A DNA stretch of 64,000 bases from Lutjanus erythropterus (Eukaryota; Chordata; Actinopteri; Lutjaniformes; Lutjanidae), in NCBI GenBank assembly GCA_020091685.1, contig CM034597.1, positions 32,454,801-32,518,800 on the forward strand. The letters run 5' to 3'. Shown here piece after piece: positions 58,946 through 64,000 of this stretch (positions are counted from its first letter, which is position 1; every line of letters begins with the position of its first letter). Position numbers and translations under genes: made by a program. The notes beneath the pieces are model-generated. The model did no database searches. It was not told where the DNA came from and worked only from the letters and a program-made list of their open reading frames with translations.

Positions 58946-59627
58946 GTAACGATTAGTTGATTAATTGAGCCGTTGTCAACAATTAAAGGACCAATATGTA
59001 GGATTTAATGGCAGCTAACGGTGAGCTTGCAGACTCTCTCTCCCGCTCCAACAGAACGAGAGAACATATGATGGCTGCGAAGCTCAGGAAAAATGGGCCG
59101 TATCCAGAGCCAGTGTTTGGTTTGTCTATTCCAGGCTTCTTTAGAAACATGTCGGTGCACCATGGAGACCTCTGTGGAAGAGGATTCATGTCCTCTGTAA
59201 ATGTTAAGAGTTCATTTTAAGGTAACAAAAACACAACAATTCCTATTTTTTAGGTGATCATACCCTGATGAAAACATACTTCTTAATATTTATTCCATAT
59301 TCTGCCAATAAATCCCCATAAAACTTATACACCAGACCTTTAAATTAATCTGCAGTTATTTCAATAATCATTTCAATGTTTTTTTTGAGTCATTTTTAAG
59401 AGAAAATATCTATCATTTCAGCTTTTCAGATGGGAATATTTCCTGGTTTCTTTCCTCCTTTATGACAGTAAACTGAAAATTGTTGGGTTGTGGACAAAAC
59501 AAGACACCTGAGAATGTCACCTTGGACTTTGGGAAACAGTGAGCAACATCTTTCTGAATTTCCTGACATATTATGGAGCAAACAACTGCGTGATTAGAGA
59601 GAGAAAATGATTGCCAGATTAATGTAA
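58946..59627 (-). repeat. AATCGATTAATC-type repeat, split by a younger insertion
   Basis: The first part (58946-58982: GTAACGATTAGTTGATTAAT) and the second part (59344-59627: CAGCTTTTCAGATGGGAATA, TTTCCTGGTTTCTTT, TATGACAGTAAACTGAAAAT, GACAAAACAAGACACCTGAG, TTTGGGAAACAGTGAGCAAC) are consecutive in intact copies. The element 58983-59343 separates them. Confidence 0.78.
58983..59343 (-). mobile_element. TTAAAGGGTCCAGTGTGTA family, complete inverse copy nested in an older repeat
   Basis: Outer ends TTAAAGGACCAATATGTAGG and TTATACACCAGACCTTTAA with TTAA at both edges. Removing one TTAA plus the element restores CAACAATTAAATTAATC, the expected uninterrupted sequence of the host repeat. Internal words match 42328-42661 in inverse orientation (GTTTGGTTTGTCTATTCCAG, ATGTCGGTGCACCATGGAG). 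Confidence 0.8.
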
Positions 59628-60068
59628 ATGAATGGTGCACAGATAACAACCTACTGCTAAATGTCAGGAAAACCAAGGAGCTGATTGTGTAGCGAAGACA
59701 CACACACCGGTCTATAGCAGGGGAGCCAAGGTGGAGCAGGTGAACAGTTTTGGGTTTCTGGGAATCAACATCACAGAGAACTTGCCATGGACATCACATA
59801 TCTCTGGTAAAGAAGGCTCTACAGCAGATTAAAACTACCCAGAACATCACTGGTCCTCATCTATAGAGCATCGTGATATCGGAGAAGTGAGGTGTCTGAT
59901 ACTAAAAGACAACACTCACCCCAAACATAGGCTGCTCACCCATCTGGCAGGAGATACAGAAGTATCCGCTGTCGTGCCACCAGACTGGAGAGCAGCTTCT
60001 TCCCTCAGGCTGTGAGACTGCTTAACTCAATCTCAGCACTCAAACTGAAAAATCAGTTTGTTCTATAT
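59625..60068 (+). mobile_element. non-LTR retrotransposon (LINE) remnant, C-terminal end of reverse-transcriptase protein
   Basis: Fragments in shifting frames read NDNLLLNVRKTKELIV, then FLGINITENLPWTSHIS (the C-terminal region after the reverse-transcriptase core of L2/Rex1-like elements), then RYRSIRCRATRLESSFFPQ and AVRLLNSISALK. The order is that of fish LINE ORF2 tails. Stops and frameshifts between blocks show it is inactive; the 5' part and catalytic YADD region are absent. It abuts the repeat ending at 59627. Confidence 0.75.
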
Positions 60069-60959
60069 TTTCTTTTATCTCTTCAGTCTATTCCAATCAA
60101 TCAAGAGGGAACTACATCAAAATCTGTTTATACAACCTTGTTGTAAATGATGAATACATCACCTGGAAATCTTGCACTTCAGAGGCAGTCAACATCTTTA
60201 TTCACCCTACACACTGACTTTTTCTTTTTTGCTCAGCCATGTGGAAAAAGTATATTGTGTTTTCATAAGATACTAGATATCTTGTTTTTGAAGCGGAGCA
60301 CCTCAAATGTTGTTTCAGAGACTTTTCCAACGCAGCAAGGAACATTTCTTATTTGGGACTGACCACTCATATGATTCCCTTTCCATTTTCTTTCTTCTTT
60401 CCGTTTCTTCCCCTCGACACTTAACCTCATTTACTCAACAATCCGCTTTCCCATACCATCTCTCTGTAACTTTCAGGTCTTTTCCCTCATGCTTAAACAC
60501 CATCCTATACATTTTAAGTATCTATGAGAAAAACTTTGAAACAACCTGACCTCTAATTAACACCCATGGGGGAAACCCTACTCACTCACCTTACTTTTCC
60601 CATTAGTTCACCGCCGTTATCTTGATCATTAGCTACGTACGGTATGCAGAGTGCCTCCCTATCGTCCCAGAGGTGATTCTATGTCAAGCTAGCTCTCAGC
60701 TCTTGCAGTGTGGGTGATGTATGAAGTCAGTTAATACCCCAACCTGTGAAGAACATTATGGCCATCCCCGTTATAAAGAGCACATTATTTCCGATGCTAC
60801 TGCCTGGCTTGCCCCGATGAGGCTCGTTCTGATGGATGGCTTCAGGTCTACTCAAAGTTTTGGCAATGAGACAGGGGGGCGGGGAAATTGCATTAGCTGT
60901 GGACAACTTTGTCATTATGGAACAGTTCAAAGTAGTCTATAGTTCAAAACTATGAGCTA

Positions 60960-61140
60960 AATATAAATGAGCTCTACGTGGTGTGACAGAGAGGGACTCA
61001 TTAGTCATAAACGGGCGTTAATTACAGTCCAAGTGGTTTTCAATCTGGCTTTGGGGCATTAATTCCTGAGGAGAAGCGCTGTTTGCCAGGTTTAACTCTG
61101 ACAGGAGACAAAATCAATCTGACAGTTGCAGAATCCACAA
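60960..61140. promoter_or_regulatory. possible conserved non-coding element in intron 2
   Basis: Repeat-free block with GACTCATTAGTCATAAACGG, GCGTTAATTACAGTCC and GGGGCATTAATTCCTGAGG, all containing homeodomain-type TAAT cores. Judged by eye only. Confidence 0.22.
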
Positions 61141-61193
61141 TTTAGGCACACGACTTCAAGGCCAACCCACTTTTCCAAACCATTATAACTAGG

Positions 61194-61290
61194 GATGGTA
61201 ATGATTAATCACTAATTAACAAATGACTGTTGATTGATTAAAAATGTATTCGAGGTTGATGTCCAAAGTCGACCCACAGGATCGGGATCG
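61194..61290 (+). repeat. TAGGGATGGTAATGATTAATC fragment
   Basis: The start TAGGGATGGTAATGATTAAT and the following ACTAATTAACAAATG and GATTGATTAAAAATG resemble the 5' end of AATTAATC-rich hAT-like fish elements. A right end was not found. Confidence 0.4.
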
Positions 61291-63339
61291 TAGCTGGTCC
61301 ACTGCATTTTTATGGTTTATATCGGCAATAAAAAGCCCGATCCAGCTTTAACACGTTAGGCCATAGATATACTTGCTGTTTAACCACAAGTGTTAGTTTG
61401 CATATGTGTACCATTAATCCCAGAGGACATGCACAACCATTGCTGCAGATGGATGCAGGATATGTGAGGCAGCCATGATGCATATGGATGCATATGCCAA
61501 CGCACAGTTAAAAGAACGTTTATCTCCAGCTTTAATCTGACTTTATTATTCAGTTTAACCAAATTTCGTATTGCACACAATTACAAACTTAGAACCATCC
61601 TCTAATGGTGTCTTGCAGCATAAAGCATTACATCAATTGTGCAAATTGGGCCACTGGATGTGTTGATTCCTCTCTGAAAGCCAATTGACCAACTGCACAG
61701 AATTTAGCTGTTAGCTAGCTAGCAATGGACATGTGTATGGGAGTGGACCTGTGTGTGTTTGTGTTAAGCTTAGCCCCCAGCTGATCTCAATATTCACCAG
61801 GAACTCCAGTTTTTACTGTCACCTCCCTCCCTTTTACTCTTGTCTCTGTACTTATTATGAAGCACATTTATTAAGTCCCAGGATTCATGCAAAGTTTTCG
61901 CTCAAGTTGAAATTTATGTTGATGTCTCTGCCTCCCGTCACCTGAGAGTTAAATGAACCACATAGCGGTACAAAATAAGTAATCAGCAGTTCTATTTTCA
62001 ATGACTTAGTTAAAGTGAGCCCCTATTTCCAGGTGTTTTAATCCACAGAATGACAACAGAACCTCACTGAACTACAAATTTCATGTACTACTTACAAACT
62101 GGGAATGAAATGATATTTGGTTTCATGATAAACTGATAATATTCCCTGAGATAAGTAGTAACATTTCACTTTCTAATTACTGCAATAACCATGTCTGATT
62201 CCCGTGCTTTGAAAAACCCGCCGTAAATAATATTCAGCTTCAAAGTTTGCAACAGTCTCCCACACACAGTTGCAGCAATAACATGGGTTTGTTCTGCAGG
62301 AATGAAAACACTGACATCATAAAGCACATGATGCCATTTCAAAAGGTTACGAGGCTGTCAATATAACACTTAACACAAGATAACCAAAGATTTCAGTGTG
62401 TGTATCAGCATATTTTCAGCACATTTTAACAACACCATGATAATACTTATAACAGTGATAATTCTGGTCACATAATTGTGATGTAACATTTTCATATCAA
62501 TTCATCTCCATTAAAAAAATCTGAATTATGAGCAGATAAAATTAATTTTACAGTAGGCTGAGTGAGAGTGAATTATATTTAAACTCAGGGATCAATCAGG
62601 GACCAGTACCAATTCACTACCAGATCTACTTCATTCCTATTCCATCTGCAGCTGTAATAAATTTAGTTAATCATATCATTATGCAGAGGAAGTAGGACTG
62701 TTGAAAGATAAAACCCACAAACACGGGAACCGTGTTTCCCTTTCTGGTTAAATACGATGCTGGCTGCTTGCCCGACAACAGGTCAACATCCACGATCCTA
62801 CAGTATGTAATGAGCACAGCTGCATACACACACTCAAACACAGAGCTTGTTTTTCAAGTTGTACGAGGGCTTGATAACATTTCTAAACAAATTCCACCTC
62901 ATGTCCAAACAGACGAAACATTCACTTGTATTTGCTCAGGGCCGCTTTGGCAAATCTGAGTGGTCTCTTTGCCTAAAAACACGGCTTCACGCACAGAGGC
63001 ACTCGGACGGGACCTGGGAGCTGCTCATGTGATCTGTCTGCTGATGCTGGCCACTGAGCAGTTAGGGCAGTTGTTTCAATCAAGGAGGCTCCTCTCACTT
63101 CCCCCACAGAGATTTCGATTTCCAAGGGATTTGAGCCACGTCTCCAACCTGTGGGCTTCTAATTACCACCTCTCACATGAGACTCAGTTTCCTTCTACTG
63201 TTAGCCTGAGCCCATAGGCACAGTTAACATTTTATTCTAACAAAATTAGCAATGCAAATAGATCCACGTCTTGCATCTATTACCCGTGGTGTGATAAACA
63301 CAAGAGACGAAACGTATTCAAGGAAAATTAAAAAAAAAC

Positions 63340-63760
63340 TTTAATTTCAAAACCTTTCAATTCTTTCAGCATCAGTGGTGATATCTACTTTAATTAGCAT
63401 GATCAGGAGCTGTATCAAGTACTTAGAGAGACGAGGGAGTGCAAATGATGTGTCTCTCCTGGCAAAGATTGAGACAATTTTCTCATTTCTTTTGCCTCAT
63501 AACTATACATGTGCTATCTCTACGCACACATTAATGACAGAGAAAGAGTTGCATAAAACAAATGCTAGGAACTCTCAAGAAAAAGGAGAAGATTAGAAAT
63601 TTTTTTTTTCATGGAGTGGAATGTGTGAGTTTAGAGTTCGATGGGAGTAAGGTGGAGGAATACAGCTGCCAAGTAATTATTATATCTTACAAAGCACTTA
63701 CAGGCCACTTAACTGGGTTGGCCATTTTCAATCTGTCTCTAAAATGAAAAGGCCTTCATC
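63340..63760. promoter_or_regulatory. possible conserved non-coding element in intron 2
   Basis: Repeat-free block with words such as TATCTACTTTAATTAGCATG, GAGTGCAAATGATGTG (octamer-like ATGCAAAT resemblance), CCAAGTAATTATTATATC and GGCCACTTAACTGG. Judged by eye only. Confidence 0.25.
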
Positions 63761-64000
63761 CCAGGGTAGATGTTATACTCCTGGCCTCGAGGCTTCGAGC
63801 AAGCAGCCTGTGTCATTGTCGTCAGTACAAGGGAGGCTAGACAGATCCATCTTAATAAAGTGCTCAAGTGTTCAAAAGAGGCTGCTAGAGTCCCGCAGTT
63901 GACCAGCTCCACATGAGGCTCGCCCGGGGAGCGAGACAACCCAGGCGGGATGCTTACTTTCATTTTTCCAATTGGATTGTCATTTAGCCGCATGTTGAGA

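Larger units (their letters stand above)
21495..64000 (-). other. nos1ap: nos1ap intron 2, 3' part (at least 42.5 kb, truncated)
   Basis: Everything above the exon at 21402-21494 appears to be intron. I searched the reverse complement for the preceding PTB exon and found nothing, so the intron leaves the window at 64000. Besides the listed repeats, I see no gene or named repeat in these stretches: 21500-22485, 22835-25655, 25775-26335, 26730-28130, 28610-29115, 29670-31075, 31195-31735, 32130-33585, 34885-36635, 37200-38495, 39615-40285, 40540-42325, 42930-43050, 43712-44495, 44870-45635, 45730-46400, 47525-48095, 48255-48900, 48955-49520, 50745-52295, 53350-55115, 55835-57795, 58085-58940, 60070-60955, 61300-63335 and 63765-64000. 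They are AT-rich, with pyrimidine or purine tracts and short chance frames. A nested small gene or long non-coding RNA cannot be excluded without transcript data. Confidence 0.8.

Noticed and set aside
63739..63993. Minus-strand frame at the window end as the preceding nos1ap exon
   Set aside because: It contains none of the YVGSLDVPRP/VEIVAAMRRIR residues and no suitable donor in the right frame.
1..64000. CRISPR arrays, bacterial operons, phage or plasmid systems
   Set aside because: No regularly spaced direct repeats, no ribosome-binding or operon structure; splice sites and repeat families show animal nuclear DNA.
1..64000. Endogenous retrovirus
   Set aside because: No long terminal repeat pair, primer-binding site or gag/pol-like frame was seen. 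The only reverse-transcriptase-related sequence is the LINE tail at 59625-60068.

Overview
This window looks like an AT-rich stretch of a ray-finned fish genome, probably a spiny-rayed (percomorph) teleost. The dispersed repeat families I recognise are ones I associate with such genomes. There is no prokaryotic gene organisation. Almost all open reading frames in the window are short chance frames in non-coding DNA.

The only host gene I can support is nos1ap (CAPON, the nitric oxide synthase 1 adaptor), read on the minus strand. Two consecutive coding exons of its phosphotyrosine-binding (PTB) domain are present: 21402-21494 (31 codons, phase 0 at both ends) and 12536-12594 (19 codons plus 2 bases). 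Both have canonical AG/GT splice sites, and joined they read in frame through the conserved Lys-rich/[11 protein letters not shown] region. By analogy with the mammalian gene they are exons 3 and 4. The intron between them is 8,807 bp. The preceding exon was not found up to 64000 and the following exon was not found down to 1, so the window is the 3' part of intron 2 (at least 42.5 kb), all of intron 3 and the 5' part of intron 4 (at least 12.5 kb).

The introns carry layers of transposon remnants. (1) Short elements with TTAA-AGG termini: 9190-9350, 15575-16101, 22490-22831, 31740-31860, 42328-42661, 52845-53343, 55118-55644, 58983-59343. (2) hAT-like non-autonomous elements whose ends are flanked by matching 8-bp duplications: 3399-4242, 43057-43702, 46413-47075, 49533-50451. 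(3) An AATCGATTAATC-type repeat in six places: 16950-17610, 31875-31990, 33890-34205, 47215-47405, 50485-50740, 58946-59627. (4) Fold-back elements at 3601-3794, 28136-28400 and 34225-34880. (5) Remnants of coding transposons: a Tc1-like transposase C-terminus (36803-37195), a LINE reverse-transcriptase-protein tail (59625-60068) and a MADF-domain reading frame (40287-40535). (6) SINE fragments, and several microsatellites including (TG)32 and (CA)22.

The window reads as an ordinary large-intron region of a neuronal adaptor gene. I found no evidence of a wholly new biological system. The most informative observations are the nested insertions with reconstructable target sites, a long-inverted-repeat element, a dispersed repeat I cannot name, a G-quadruplex-type run close to exon 4, and several repeat-free blocks that could be conserved regulatory elements of nos1ap.
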